A stretch of DNA of 64,000 nt from Epiperipatus broadwayi (GCA_028023455.1 JAQFVV010000287.1:122001-186000); one strand, 5' to 3'. Shown: positions 10,567-20,842, counted from the stretch's first letter. Program-made: numbers and translations. Notes: generated by a model from the letters alone, not told the origin.

Positions 10567-11701
10567 ATATATTATTTAAAAAGTATTTCTAAACAATAAA
10601 AAATTAATTCAGAAATTTGAAAATGCTAAATTATGTATATATAATTTAGAAATTTAGTGAAGGTTAAATTGGTTTTAAAACATAAACAGATTTCATTTCA
10701 AAACAAATACAGATAAAATATTTATACAAAACAAATTAAGCTGATATATAGACACATTTTTTAAATTAACCTGGAAATTTCTATTTCTTACAGATGTATT
10801 CCATTTTAAAATAAAAAGATAATAAATGTAAATATATTGGATTATATCTTTTTTTAAATAAATGAAAATATAAAACGGCAAAAAATAAATTTAATAAAAA
10901 GCTCATTATACTACTTACTAGTGATGAGACCATAATGTTCCAATATAAACTATACATACAACCCAAACAAAATTATCTGATTTTTTTTTTCTATAGATTA
11001 ATTTCAGTCATGACTCAAAATAGCAATGTGATCAAAAAAGCATTTCACTTCTCTTTTACATGTCCAAAAGTTTTTGAAGCATTCAACTTTCATTCAGATA
11101 ATACACATTACTAAAATAAAATGTGTAGTTCTCAACTAACTCCAGTTAACTGATAAACTTAAAAAAAGAAAAATAAGTGCCAAATTAAGCATTATGTGCT
11201 TTTTTCACTACACTAAATATAGAAAAGTAAATGTTTATTATGTATTATCATCTTTTTTGAAAATACAGCTATCTGAATAAAATCAAATACCAAGAAAACA
11301 GTCATAGCAACCTCTGAGTTATTAAATCTGTTAACATCTAATGTTCTCACATCTACCTTTAAATAATAAGTGAAAAAAAAATTTCAAAACTATTGTTGCA
11401 AATTATATTGTAAACTAATTAGGTGAGGTACTGTGGACATCTCTGCTTATTTAACTTTCATGGTTTCTGATAGTATAGTCTGTTTAGTGCTTCCTTATAA
11501 GAATTTGAAAATGAATGAAAGAGATATCATTTGCTGCATCGCAGGTCTGACCCTGAAGGAACTGCATTACATATCATAACATATTTAAATTAAAATTTTA
11601 TCTCTTTGATTATATTTCATGATTATTTGGTGCTGTTTACTTTATTATACATGTGTGATAGCTTTGTTGTTTATTAATAAAAAAATTAAAATGAATAATA
11701 A
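10567..11701. other. Intron, AT-rich; left member of an old direct duplication
   Basis: No gene seen. About 11480-11690 resembles 12130-12320 in order (gtgNtTcttNtaaNaatttg..., gaactgcatta..., atctNtttgat..., tgatagctttgttgttt), an old tandem duplication now split by the foldback element. Confidence 0.5.
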
Positions 11702-11715
11702 TTAACTCTATTTTT

Positions 11716-12015
11716 AAAACAGGCAAAACTACTCACTATATGTATTGCCACACACTGCAAGCTAGAGTAATCAATGGATGCCAGAAGGCTTGCGCATAAA
11801 ATCCCTATTTAGTGGCTACTCATCCAATATTCCCAGTCTAGTTCTGGGGATATTGGATGAGTAGGCACTAAAATGGGGATTTTATGTACAAGCCTTCTAG
11901 CATCCATTGATTACTCTAGCTTGCAGTGTGTGGCAATACGTATAATGAGTTTTGCCTGTTTTAATAACAGTTATAAGCAAGCATAAGAAATGGTGATCAT
12001 GTGATGTTTATTGGC
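11716..12015. mobile_element. Collapsed foldback element (300 bp), ribozyme core deleted
   Basis: Flanked by an exact 14-bp duplication, ttaactctattttt, at 11702-11715 and 12016-12029. The arms are inverted copies: aaaacaggcaaaact on the left, gttttgcctgtttt on the right. The centre near 11835 joins ccagtctag to ttctgggg, so the CUGAUGA...GAAA core of the family ribozyme is gone and only stem I sequences remain. The right end runs through a gtgatcatgtgatg block. Confidence 0.75.
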
Positions 12016-12029
12016 TTAACTCTATTTTT

Positions 12030-12339
12030 GTAAGTTAGATTATATGCCAATTTGAGAGGGAGTATATGGATATCACTATGATTTAAATTTCATGCTCTCC
12101 AGTGTTTTAAACTATTTAATGTGTTCTTGTAAAAATTTGGAAATAGATGAAAGCGATTTTACTTTCACTCATTGTGTTACAGTTCTTGCATTGGTGAAAT
12201 TGCATTAAAATCACATCACATTTAGGTCAGGAATTTATCTTTCTGATTTGATTTTATGCTATTTGAATAAACAGTTTCATTTGCTATACATATCTGATAG
12301 TTTGTTGTTTAAAAGACTATTAAAACTATAATGGACACT
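12030..12339. other. Intron, right member of old direct duplication
   Basis: Ordinary AT-rich intron; 12130-12320 is the diverged partner of 11480-11690. No gene seen. Confidence 0.5.
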
Positions 12340-13280
12340 TTGACGTTTTTTTTTTGGATCTCAAAAGTACATAATTTTTGACATACGCCTTTATTTGGGG
12401 GGAAGGGGATTTCCATTCTAAATCTACTGTTTCTTTTTTACAGACATCTTTTTTTTTTGGTTTTGGATTCGATACATTTCAAAGTATAAGGGACAGTTTT
12501 AACTTTTTTTTGGAATATCTCAAATATACACAATTTGCTTTACATATGACTTTCTTTTTTTTTTGTTATAAAATTAGAATCGACACTTTCTTTTTGAATT
12601 TGTTAAAAATGCCGGGGGTTGCTGTTGATTGTTTTAGCAAAAAAAAATTCAAAGCTGTCTGACAAACTCCGCCTCAGATGTCCGTATTTGCTTATAAACG
12701 AAAAGAATTGTTTGATATTTTATCTTACATTTATAAATACGGGGTTTTTTTAAGGTCGGCGGGTTTTGATTTTTTTGTTTTTTTAATAATAACAAATAAA
12801 ACGGGGTTTTGATTTTTTTGTTTTTTTTAATTATGGGGTTTTGATTTTTTTTTGTTTTTTTAATAATAATAAATAAAACGGGACTTCTTTTTTCTCTTAG
12901 ATTTATAAATACGTGTTTTTTTTTGGGGCGGTGGGTTTTTTTTTTTTTTTAATAATAATAACAAATAAAACGTCAAAAACAAAAAAGTCAATCACGGTAT
13001 TGTTTTTTTAACAAAAAAAATATGTATATTAACCGGTTTTGTTACATTCTGTGGATTTATTTATTTATCTTTTTTAAGACTCGTACAAGTTTATAAAAGA
13101 TTTTTTGTTTTCATAACAAATAAAACGTCGGTACTTTTTTTTTCTTTTTTATCAACAAAAATTAGGTCGGGTTCATTTTTAAAATCTACTTAATGTCATT
13201 TTAAAATCTACTTAACGTGCTGTTTATTGATTTAGAACAACAACAACAAAAAACATATTTTTGCTTCTAAACGAGACGAA
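12340..13280. repeat. T-run-rich, low-complexity flank of Merlin-like region
   Basis: Unlike its surroundings: long T runs and repeated aataataacaaataaaacg and ggggttttgatttttt modules (near 12780, 12830, 12860, 12955). 12330-12600 has three weak copies of a gacacttt...tttttgga(at)ctcaaa block. The last part (about 13010-13294) is repeated at about 17595-17845. The open frame on plus at 12378-12662 is compositional and not credited. Confidence 0.6.
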
Positions 13281-13294
13281 TAGATATGTCAAAA
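13281..13294. repeat. Target-site duplication of the LINE (partner 17105-17118)
   Basis: tagatatgtcaaaa is exactly repeated on both sides of the LINE. A related uninterrupted site, taggtatgtcaaaagaagaa, exists at about 17834-17853, confirming the pre-insertion sequence. Confidence 0.9.
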
Positions 13295-13681
13295 AGCCAA
13301 ATATTAATAAACGGAAATCAGATGTTCCGGATAAATCAAGCTCAGATGAATATGAATTCTGGGTTTATAACACAACTACCTACATTAAAACCAGATTCAC
13401 AAGAATCACAAAGTAAACACAAAGTGTCATGGGAAAAAAAGAAAAGAAAAACTTCTGAGAACTCTGATACTGATTCAGCACCAATGGAAGATGATCCCTA
13501 TTTGGAATTACCAGATTCTATGGAAAATGAGGACCTTCCAGTACTCATGGAATCAAATCTACATCAACTCTCATTGGAAGAAGCATCAGATCAAGAAACC
13601 AATTATAGTCATTTACTTCCAAATTCTCCCCAAGACCAGGGGCCGGCTAAGGGGGCAGGGACACTATATTATGAACTATAA
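13286..13681 (+). CDS. LINE ORF1 (131 codons); ATG lies in the target-site duplication
   Basis: The frame MSKSQILINGN... opens at ATG 13286, which lies inside the host target-site duplication, so this start codon comes from the insertion site. The element's own first ATG would be Met13 of this frame. The product is hydrophilic, basic around KHKVSWEKKKRK and then acidic, with no zinc knuckle or RRM seen. It is short for an ORF1 and may be the tail of a 5'-truncated ORF1. The stop TAA (13679-13681) overlaps the ORF2 start. Confidence 0.55.
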   Translation: MSKSQILINGNQMFRINQAQMNMNSGFITQLPTLKPDSQESQSKHKVSWEKKKRKTSENSDTDSAPMEDDPYLELPDSMENEDLPVLMESNLHQLSLEEASDQETNYSHLLPNSPQDQGPAKGAGTLYYEL

Positions 13682-16600
13682 AATTGCAGGGATCAATGTC
13701 CGTGGCCTCAACTCATTGGCCCATGCTCATGCAATTAGAAATTGGATAAGCATTAACTCTCCCCACATCCTTCTAATGGGGGAAACCCAATTCTATAATA
13801 ATACTGACACTAAAATAGAAACATTAATTGCCACTATGGGCTTCACTAAATTTTCAGTTGGACATTCAGCAGCTGGAGGGATTGGAGTATTACTTAACAA
13901 AAAATTTCCTCCAAACAAATTCTGTATACTCTATTTGGATAACAACTTAATCTTATTAGAAATAGACTATTGGGGCTACAGCATAAATCTAGCTTATATA
14001 TACACTTCAAACAATCCTACTATCTATCACAAAATCATTCAGATCTTAAATGCTAACCTTAGCAACAAATCAGGCTCTTTACTTATATTGGGAGATTTTA
14101 ACACCACATATGGTCGCTTTAACTTAAAATTTCTTCCACTGATAAATAGAAAATTGATGTGTGGGAAGGATTCCTTCCTACCAGATCCTACTCCTTTTAC
14201 ACCAAATCCCACCAAACCCTAATAGACCTATTATATTATTCACCAGATTTACATTTTCATCTAAATGCAAAACTTTTACCAGGTTCATTTTCGGACCATA
14301 TGGCCCTTGTAGTTACTCTTGAAACCATGGCTGGCCTCCCAACACCAGAGGCTCTTCACAAAACCATGCGGATGGTAACAAAATCAAACATGACAGAGGC
14401 CATAGTGTCCGAATCTTATATATATTTTCACAAAATCAACATCCTTTCAAGACCAGCTGAAGAAGCCTGGTTTTCATTTGTAGGCATCCTACAGACAATA
14501 TTAAAACACCACACCATGAAAGTCAAAGGCCCTAATGGCCTATTCAGGGATCTTCTACAAATAAAGAATCAGCTTCAGATGCTTCAAAGTCAACCTATCA
14601 AAATACAAGATATATATATAGTCTTAAAAACCTATACTGATCAAGACAAAAATCCCTGGCAGAATACCTATTCATTAGGAGAGCCAAATGCTATTTATCA
14701 CAACAACATCACTGGACAAAAGGCTACCTGAGATGGGCACTTGGAGGGAAAAATAACAAAACCATTCCCACCTCCATCATTGCAGATGAGAAAACCTTAC
14801 TGGGAACACCTATGATGAACACAATAAAAGAACACTTCCGGCAAAGAATGCAAACCGCAATCTTCAATGGCACACAATCCTGGTCTGAAGTTGATCCACA
14901 GGCAACACATGGGATCACAGAAAACCTACTCCAACAGAAAATATCTTCCCTTCCAGATGGTGTACATCCTGGATTACATGGGATTCCCAGATTCCTAATC
15001 CTACACCTCAATGATTATTTGCAATTCCCATAATGAAGAAGATGGTGGATTACCTAGCTACTGGTAATAGAGTGATACCTAACCTTTACCCAGTGGCGCT
15101 AGTTCCATTTATAAAAAAAAATCAGGTTATGGATCTCTCAAACATCAGACCTATTTCCATGACACCCCTGCTAATTAAAATTTTAGAGTCCGTGATCAAA
15201 GACCTCATCCAACCAAATGTCTTAAAGCACATATCTAACAACCAATATGCCAAGAAAGGATCCTCTACTGCACATGCAATGGGCAACATAATCTCCATCA
15301 TTGATTATGTCAGAATCCACCGGGAGTCAGGGCCGATAGCTATTCAACTGGACATTGCTACAGCCTTTGACTCGGTACATATAGACATACTCTTAAATAT
15401 TTTGGCCGATTATGATGTTCCTGCAGCTGCTGTCCAGATCATAAGCAATTTACTATACAACAGGAAAATTTTTAAAACTATGGATGGTAACATCACCTCC
15501 GGATTTAAACCGACACAAGCTCTCCCTCAGGATTCCCCCCTCACTGCCCTATGCTTCATTGCATATATAAATCCTCTCCTGATGGATTTGGAAAAAAATC
15601 TACCAGGTCTTGTAATACCCAATTTAAGCAGAGAATTCAACACATTTGCCTACATGGATGATGTAATGATCATCCTACCATCAAGAAAACATATTCCTTT
15701 GCTACAAACAATATTAAGCCGCTATACTGAGAAATACAGGCTGCAATTCAACCCCAACAAGTCTGCCTCCTGGCAAATTGTTTCAGGAAGAAAAATTAAC
15801 ACCCTCTTCTCTGCCAAGCCACAGAGATATCTTGGGTTTTCCATATACAAATCTACCACAGCAATGACCAAATAGATTCAGGATAACATCCTAGAAACAA
15901 CAAACAAATTCATCACTTCCTTGTCACAAGTCTACCTTTCCCTCCCTGGCAAGGTAGCACTAATTAACATGAATGTGATGCCAAAAATAGCATACTTTCT
16001 TGCATTTATCAAATGCAACAAAAGCTCCATAAACAAAATAAATGGCTTGTGCTCAAGGCTTTTCTGGAAAGATAAAAACGGTCGCGATCAGCCTCAAAGG
16101 CACTCAGCGACCAAGAAAGCTAAATGGTCTTGCTTTCCACTCCATTCAGGCATTGATTTACCAAAAAACCCACAATGTCATACACAACTTGGTAGCATCA
16201 TATGGTTTTAACACAATTTTCCAAAAAACTTTCCTTCAAAAGGTAACCCCCACTGACCGACCCCCACCAGACAGACAAACATGGATCACTAGAAACACAA
16301 GTTTTATCAAACAGCACTGCCCAATAAATGACTCCACATTCAATTCTAAAATATCATTATGGCAATACACAATCCTCCATCCAATCTTACATCCTGTAAT
16401 CAACACATTTTTTATTACAATAATCAGAAACTGGTATCCAACTTTAAAAGATGGAGTCTAGAGGCCAAATACCTAGACTTCCTCATTAAATATAACATTA
16501 ATGGACTACCTACTAATCACTTCCTCTTTTACAAACGTGGTCACAACATAGACCCTACTTGCAGCATTTGCATGAACGGCGATGAGACATTGGAACACCT

Positions 16601-17104
16601 TTTCTCACAATGTATGGGATTCAGAGTGATCCGAGAAATCATACTCTCCAACACCAAGATAGATTTCCAACTGATCTCATCTCTGAAAGATAGTATCAAT
16701 ACTAAAACCTATCCAATAATACGTCTCTCAATATTTTTGAACTATGCCATATGGGTTACACATTGTAAACTAATCATGGAACACCCACAACCTACTATAA
16801 AACAGGTTTTTTCCAAAACAATGATTAAAATTCAGAAGAGAGACCAACTCCTGGCATCGTTAAAAACATTTGAAGACACATGGACATTATACAATATGCC
16901 AAACTAACAACAAGGCAAAAGGGGGGGGGGGATAACAATCAGATAACAAATATGTGAAAGATCTAATGTTCACACCATATTGGACAACATAGACTCATCA
17001 GAACCCAAATGGAAATAACAAGATAGTTAGAACAACAATGTAAACCCCAATTGTATGATTACACATCACTGTATACATTAGAAATAATAAATTATTATTG
17101 AAAC
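13295..17104 (+). mobile_element. LINE retrotransposon with two ORFs, endonuclease and RT
   Basis: 3.8-kb element bounded by an exact 14-bp target-site duplication. It contains a short ORF1, an APE-type endonuclease, a reverse transcriptase and a C-terminal CCHC knuckle. ORF2 is broken by several frameshifts and stops, so this copy is dead. The 3' end has no poly(A) but ends in an AT-rich taataataaattattattg run. A run of 11 G lies at 16921-16931 in the 3' UTR. The G-L-(N)-S endonuclease start and the L-P-Q-x-S-P-L RT box suggest the I/R1/Jockey side of the LINE tree, not assigned further. Confidence 0.9.
13671..16907 (+). pseudogene. LINE ORF2: endonuclease, reverse transcriptase, CCHC knuckle (broken)
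   Basis: Starts at ATG 13671 and overlaps ORF1 by 11 nt in the +1 frame (atgaactataa). Endonuclease: AGINVRGLNS, then LLMGETQ, LLILGDFNTTY and SFSDHMAL. Frameshift near 14160-14220. Reverse transcriptase (15033-15875): IRPISMTPLLIK, IQLDIATAFDSV, ALPQDSPLTALCF and the catalytic box FAYMDDVMI, then QRYLGF. A stop at 15873-15875 is followed by continuing homology (PGKVALINMNVMPK). After another shift the C-terminus has CSICMNGDETLEHLFSQC, a CX2CX8HX4C knuckle. The catalytic box reads YMDD, whereas most LINEs have YADD or FADD, and the LPQG glycine is Asp. At least three disruptions. Confidence 0.88.
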
Positions 17105-17250
17105 TAGATATGTCAAAAGAAGAAGTATTTTTTTACACACACACACACACACAAAAAAAATCAATCAAGAGATGTCCAACAAACTCTGCCGCCCCTTTTT
17201 AACACTGTCATTCTGGGTGTTAATTACATTTTAAAAAGTCATACAACTTG
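17105..17250. repeat. Repeat B, first copy (continues the site split by the LINE)
   Basis: tgtcaaaagaagaagtatt then gatgtccaacaaactctgc and tgtcattctgggtgttaatt. The same sequence recurs at 17837-17940. A (CA)10-like run is at about 17139-17152. Together with the flank before 13294 this made one unit before the LINE arrived. Confidence 0.75.
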
Positions 17251-17560
17251 TTACCGAGGGTGTACGGTCATTTCCTTCAAAATGGCTTGGAAAATGTCTT
17301 CGTCTTTGTGAAGACACCTCCAAATGAACTCAGCTAAATTATTTTGGAGGTTTTGGCATGCTGTGCCGCGGTATTTCCTATTCTGCCACTTAAGTAGATT
17401 CCAAAACCTCTCGATGGTCTGAGTGTGAGCTCCTGTTGTGGAGTCCACGAAATTGTAACGATGGTTAACAGTGACATGTGTAAAGCCTGCCGCCTTAAGA
17501 TCAGTAGTCCTATAACCCTTCCAACTGTCTGAGTAGATGGTAGATCCGAACTTGATAAAT
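17251..17560 (-). pseudogene. Merlin-type (IS1595/ISXO2-like) DDE transposase, C-terminal part
   Basis: Minus-strand frame with the DDE core pattern of Merlin transposases: TIYSDSWKGYRTTD, HVTVNHRYNFVD, TGAHTQTIERFWNLLK and LAEFIWRCLH. The aspartate of IYSDSW and the final H-T-Q-x-I-E acidic position fit the second and third catalytic residues. The frame ends KEMTVHPR with a stop. It is joined upstream, after FIKFGS, to non-coding repeat sequence at about 17560, so the first catalytic Asp and the N-terminal region are missing here. Fragment of a cut-and-paste DNA transposon in antisense to the LINE. Confidence 0.85.
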
Positions 17561-17940
17561 AAAACGGGGTTTTGATTTTTTAATAATAACAAATAAAACG
17601 TGTCAACCGGTTTTGTTATATTCTGTGGATTTATTTATTTATATTTTTTTAAGAATCGTACAACTTTGTTAAAGTTTTTTTTTTTTTTTCATAACAAAAA
17701 TAAAACATCGGTATTTTTATTCTTTTTTAACAACAAAAATTAGGTCGGGTTCATTTTTAAAATCTACTTAACGTGCTGTTTATTGATTAAAAACAACAAC
17801 AAAAAACCTCTTTTTGCTTCTAAACGGTACGAATAGGTATGTCAAAAGAAGAAGTATTTAAAAAAAATCAATCAATCAAGAGATGTCCAACAAACTACGC
17901 TGTCCCTTTTTAACACTGTCATTCTGGGTGTTAATTACAT
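17561..17940. repeat. Repeat A'-B' (second copy of the sequence into which the LINE inserted)
   Basis: 17561-17836 repeats the 12960-13290 flank (ataacaaataaaacg, ccggttttgtta, ctgtggatttattt, aattaggtcgggttcatttt, acgtgctgtttattga). 17837-17940 repeats 17111-17225. In this copy A and B are contiguous, giving an empty-site reference for the LINE insertion. It sits between the two Merlin coding fragments. Confidence 0.8.
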
Positions 17941-17959
17941 GATTTACAGATAAAAATAA

Positions 17960-18124
17960 TCACAAACAAAACACAAATTCTTTCCAGAAAATAAATTTAT
18001 TAACCACATATGACTGAACTAAATCAACTGTAATGAATGGCGGGATGTTTTGGGCTTGCAAAAATGCAACTGCCTCACTTTTTCTGTTTGGGATGTCCCA
18101 CAAATGTAATAACGTGGTAGACAT
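17960..18124 (-). pseudogene. Probable N-terminal fragment of the Merlin-like transposase
   Basis: Minus-strand frame from ATG at 18122-18124: MSTTLLHLWDIPNRKSEAVA then FLQAQNIPP. Merlin/IS1595 transposases begin with a short helix of the form ...A-x-x-F-L-x-x-x-x-L/I-x-P before a zinc-binding region, which this resembles. Reading becomes unlike a transposase after IPP and stops at 17960, before repeat B'. It lies upstream, on the same strand, of the C-terminal fragment. Assignment depends on that context. Confidence 0.45.
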
Positions 18125-18413
18125 TTTGTTATTCTTTTTCAACTCTCGTCCGAGTCATGACAGAAATGGTATTTTTCCGCAAACAACTCCAATCGTCTGC
18201 CAGAGAGCTTGAGAAATTTTATTTTGTCTTTTTTGACCCCAAAAAAAACAAAATTAGCAAAAAAAAAAAAAATTTGACAAATATCAGTTAATACACTGAA
18301 AATTACTAGTACGCAAAAATCTTTCAGTTGGGAAATACAGAAAATCATAAACATCAACAAATAAACACTTGAAAAAGATGACAATGCTCACACTCTCATC
18401 TTAAATTCTAGAG
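18125..18413. other. Flank of Merlin-like region
   Basis: AT-rich, with an A-run at 18241-18271. The minus-strand frame LKLSGRRLELFAEKYHFC lies here but is not assignable. Confidence 0.4.
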
Positions 18414-18623
18414 ACAATGCAAATTTTGTCAATATGCATAGGATTTCAACCCGCAATGAAATTAACGGCAAACTATACGATCATAGTATTGTTAGTAGAC
18501 GTAGTTTTGTTGATACGTGGAAGAATTGGCCGCATATTATTACCACTACATACGATCTACTCGTATATTAGCCGTAGGTTCGGCCGCGATAAGGAGCGCC
18601 AACACAGGCTGTACAGTGAATAG
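18414..18623 (+). CDS. Small CpG-rich ORF with a possible membrane segment, unknown
   Basis: Frame from ATG 18417 encodes 68 residues. Residues about 19-33 (NYTIIVLLVDVVLLI) are hydrophobic enough for one membrane span, followed by a basic tail with RGRIGR and ISRRFGRDKERQ. The stretch is rich in CpG (acggc, acgatc, acgtgg, ggccgc, ttcggccgcgat, gagcgcc), strikingly unlike the surrounding intron. No family recognised. It may be the terminal part of the Merlin-like element or captured foreign DNA, and it may be non-coding; the coding claim rests only on an open frame and base composition. Confidence 0.3.
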   Translation, partial: TMQILSICIGFQPAMKLTANYTIIVLLVDVVLLIRGRIGRILLPLHTIYSYISRRFGRDKERQHRLYSE

Positions 18624-18854
18624 TTTACAAATACCAAATATTTTTACTAAAAATTAAAATTTACAAGCTAGACAGTAATATGAAAGATGAATATTTAAAT
18701 GCAATGTTCCTTTAACTTTACATTTAATGTTTTGATAATAAGATTATTTTAATTCATGGAACATGTTATTTTTCACATAAGAAATGTGACAATTTAATTC
18801 TCGGAATGCACCTTTATAAAATATATATGGGGAAGTGTACACTATTGGATACTT
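18624..18854. other. Intron, no feature seen
   Basis: AT-rich sequence between the CpG-rich patch and the mariner relic. Confidence 0.5.
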
Positions 18855-19180
18855 TTACCTTCAAAGTAGCCCCCTTGTACATCTATACACTGATTAAAAT
18901 GGTATTCCCATTTCTGGAACTTATTTTTAGAAATACTGTTGAGCAGCTGTCTCACTTTTTTTTGATTACCAGTTATAGTAGAAAATCTTAGTCCTTTTAG
19001 TACAGTTTTTAATTTTGGAAATAACCAAAAATCACATGGAGCTAAGTCAGATAAATATGCAGAATGGCCCAGTTGAGTAATTGATTTTTTGAGTCAAAAA
19101 ATCTCTCACAATGAGTGCACTATGACTTGGTGCATTGTCATAATGAAAAATTTCAATCACCCATTTTTATGCCAAACAAT
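18855..19180 (-). pseudogene. mariner-family transposase relic, C-terminal half
   Basis: Minus strand. The catalytic-domain block HYDNAPSHSALIVRDFL (19145 downward) carries the second Asp. SDLAPCDFWLFPKLK (about 19045-19003) carries the third Asp. The spacing is 34 residues once a 1-bp shift is allowed, the DD34D signature of mariner. A further block, WEYHFNQCIDVQGGYFEG, ends the homology near 18860. Several frameshifts. The N-terminal half and both terminal repeats were not found. Confidence 0.85.
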
Positions 19181-20147
19181 ATGTATGGATAGTTATTTTG
19201 TTCTCAATAGATAACTAACAACTCTCTATCAGCTTAAAATTTATACGTTACCTTAAACATGTTCAAACACGAATACTCATGTGATTTTGATATAATTAAC
19301 TAATGGGTGATGCCACATGGTCATTCCAGAAATTAAATTGTCATTCCTCATACATTAATCAATATCATGTTTAATTTATTTAGTAAAATCTAGGAAAATG
19401 TATATAATTTTTTTTTAGAAAATAATTGTAATAATGAATTACTTTCCTAGTTAATAAAATCTATGATTATTGATTTTTTTTGTGGGGGGGGGGGTTTCAG
19501 CTACAAATCTGCTTCAGATAAAATTCTGCCATGCATTCTATAAATAGAAAAATACTAAGATAACAAATGACAAATGATTTTTACCTATAAGTCAAATTGT
19601 TGTACCAGTTTTTTCAAAAATATTTGGTCTTTGATATTAATCCTTTAAAAAGATAACTGATGTTCAATGAGAGTAGATTTTTTTGGAAATTGATTTAGTA
19701 TAATCATTCAAAATGAATTAATGGCAGTTCATTGGTTAAAACTAAAATATTTGAATAAATAACTTTATCACTAATTGATTACTGAGAAGTCCAACATTCA
19801 ATCTAATTTTACGATCCAGCAGTAATAACATTATATTTAATAACTGCATTATATATAGTGATAGCTTTAATAATTTTGACTTTAATATTTAATGCAGCTA
19901 CCTTATATATTTTATCATTTATTTATATTGGTGTTTTTACCAAATACATCTTTCTTGCTTTCTTTGAATATATGAATCAAGAACAATATTTTCTCTGTTT
20001 ACTTAAGAATGGTCTATTGAAATCCTGAGTAATTATTGAAGACTAGAGTGTTATGTCTAAGTACTTCTCAGAAATTATTCTGAGGATTTAGATATAATAC
20101 TACAAAATAATATCCATTGACCACTCAAACTTATAATATACAACTAC
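19181..20147. other. Intron, no gene seen
   Basis: AT-rich intron with a G10 run at 19485-19494. Nothing else recognised. Confidence 0.5.
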
Positions 20148-20160
20148 AAAATAGACTATA
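20148..20160. repeat. Target-site duplication, left copy (partner 20838-20850)
   Basis: aaaatagactata is exact on both sides of the 20161-20837 element. Confidence 0.8.
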
Positions 20161-20837
20161 TAAAATTAAGAGCATGCTAATAGCTCTAAACAAGCTTTTT
20201 TTTAATTTTATTTATGATAAATGCTACTACAAAAGAAGGCATTCAAATCATTTTTATCTTGGATTGTCCCCATCCCCAGACCAGTTTCGACCTATGGGTC
20301 TCTTCAGTGAGGAGTTGGGACATTAGATTTAAAAAACCAACTCAAGCAAAGCATTTATCTAAAAGTTAATTGTTAGAAGAAGATCTGAAACTTTTAGACA
20401 TCTACATGTCTTTAAAGTCAGCTCTCCAACTGAAAAAATCATATGGGCCTGAACTTAATTCAGATACTCCATATATTAGTAGGCTTAGCCCTTTAATTTA
20501 GCTAAAGCCACAACAGCAAAATAATAATAGTAATAATAACAAGTCAGATGTCACATGACTTATATATAGCTTGCACTTACAAATAGGTAAAATTAAGAGC
20601 ATGCTAATAGCTCTAAACAAGCTTTTTTTTTTATTTATGATAAATGCTACTACAAGAGAAGGCATTCAAATCATTTTTATCTTGGATTGAATGATTTGAA
20701 TGCCTTCTCTTGTAGTAGCATTTATCATAAATAAAAAAAAAAAGCTTGTTTAGAGCTATTAGCACACTCTTAATTTTACATATTTGTAAGTGCAAGCTAT
20801 ATATAAGTCATGTGACATCTGACTTGTTATTATTACT
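20161..20837. mobile_element. Hammerhead repeat: 427-bp head-to-tail dimer ending in a foldback
   Basis: Bounded by an exact 13-bp target-site duplication. A first full unit starts at 20161 (taaaattaagagcatgc) and the start recurs at 20588, a period of 427 bp. The second unit runs only to about 20687 (cttggattg) and then reverses into its own complement to 20837. The fold-back point is the sequence just 3' of the ribozyme helix I in unit one. One whole hammerhead lies in unit one. Two units, a palindrome and a single duplication indicate that one composite cDNA was inserted in one event. No coding capacity. Confidence 0.85.
20265..20322 (-). ncRNA. Hammerhead ribozyme, type I, complete consensus
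   Basis: Read on minus, 58 nt. Outer stem I UGUCCC, loop AAC, inner stem I UCCUCA; core CUGAAGA; stem II GACC-CAUA-GGUC; GAAA; helix III A-C/G-U closing a UG loop; cleavage triplet GUC; then UGGGGA, loop UG and GGGACA. Both 6-bp halves of stem I pair fully (one G-U) around a 3x2 internal loop. All invariant core positions (CUGANGA, GAAA, NUH) are present. The 2-bp helix III is typical of retroelement hammerheads thought to work best in tandem. This is the best ribozyme in the window and is sense to CFAP65. Confidence 0.85.
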
Positions 20838-20842
20838 AAAAT
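20527..20842. repeat. Long palindrome (arms about 150 bp)
   Basis: taataataacaagtcagatg (20527 on) pairs with its complement ending near 20842. Inner arms include gcttgcacttacaaata and aagagaaggcattcaaatca. The centre is near 20687. A transcript of either strand would form a hairpin of about 150 bp. Confidence 0.85.

Noticed and set aside
12378-12662. 94-codon frame rich in Phe
   Set aside because: Follows from long T runs; no family resemblance.
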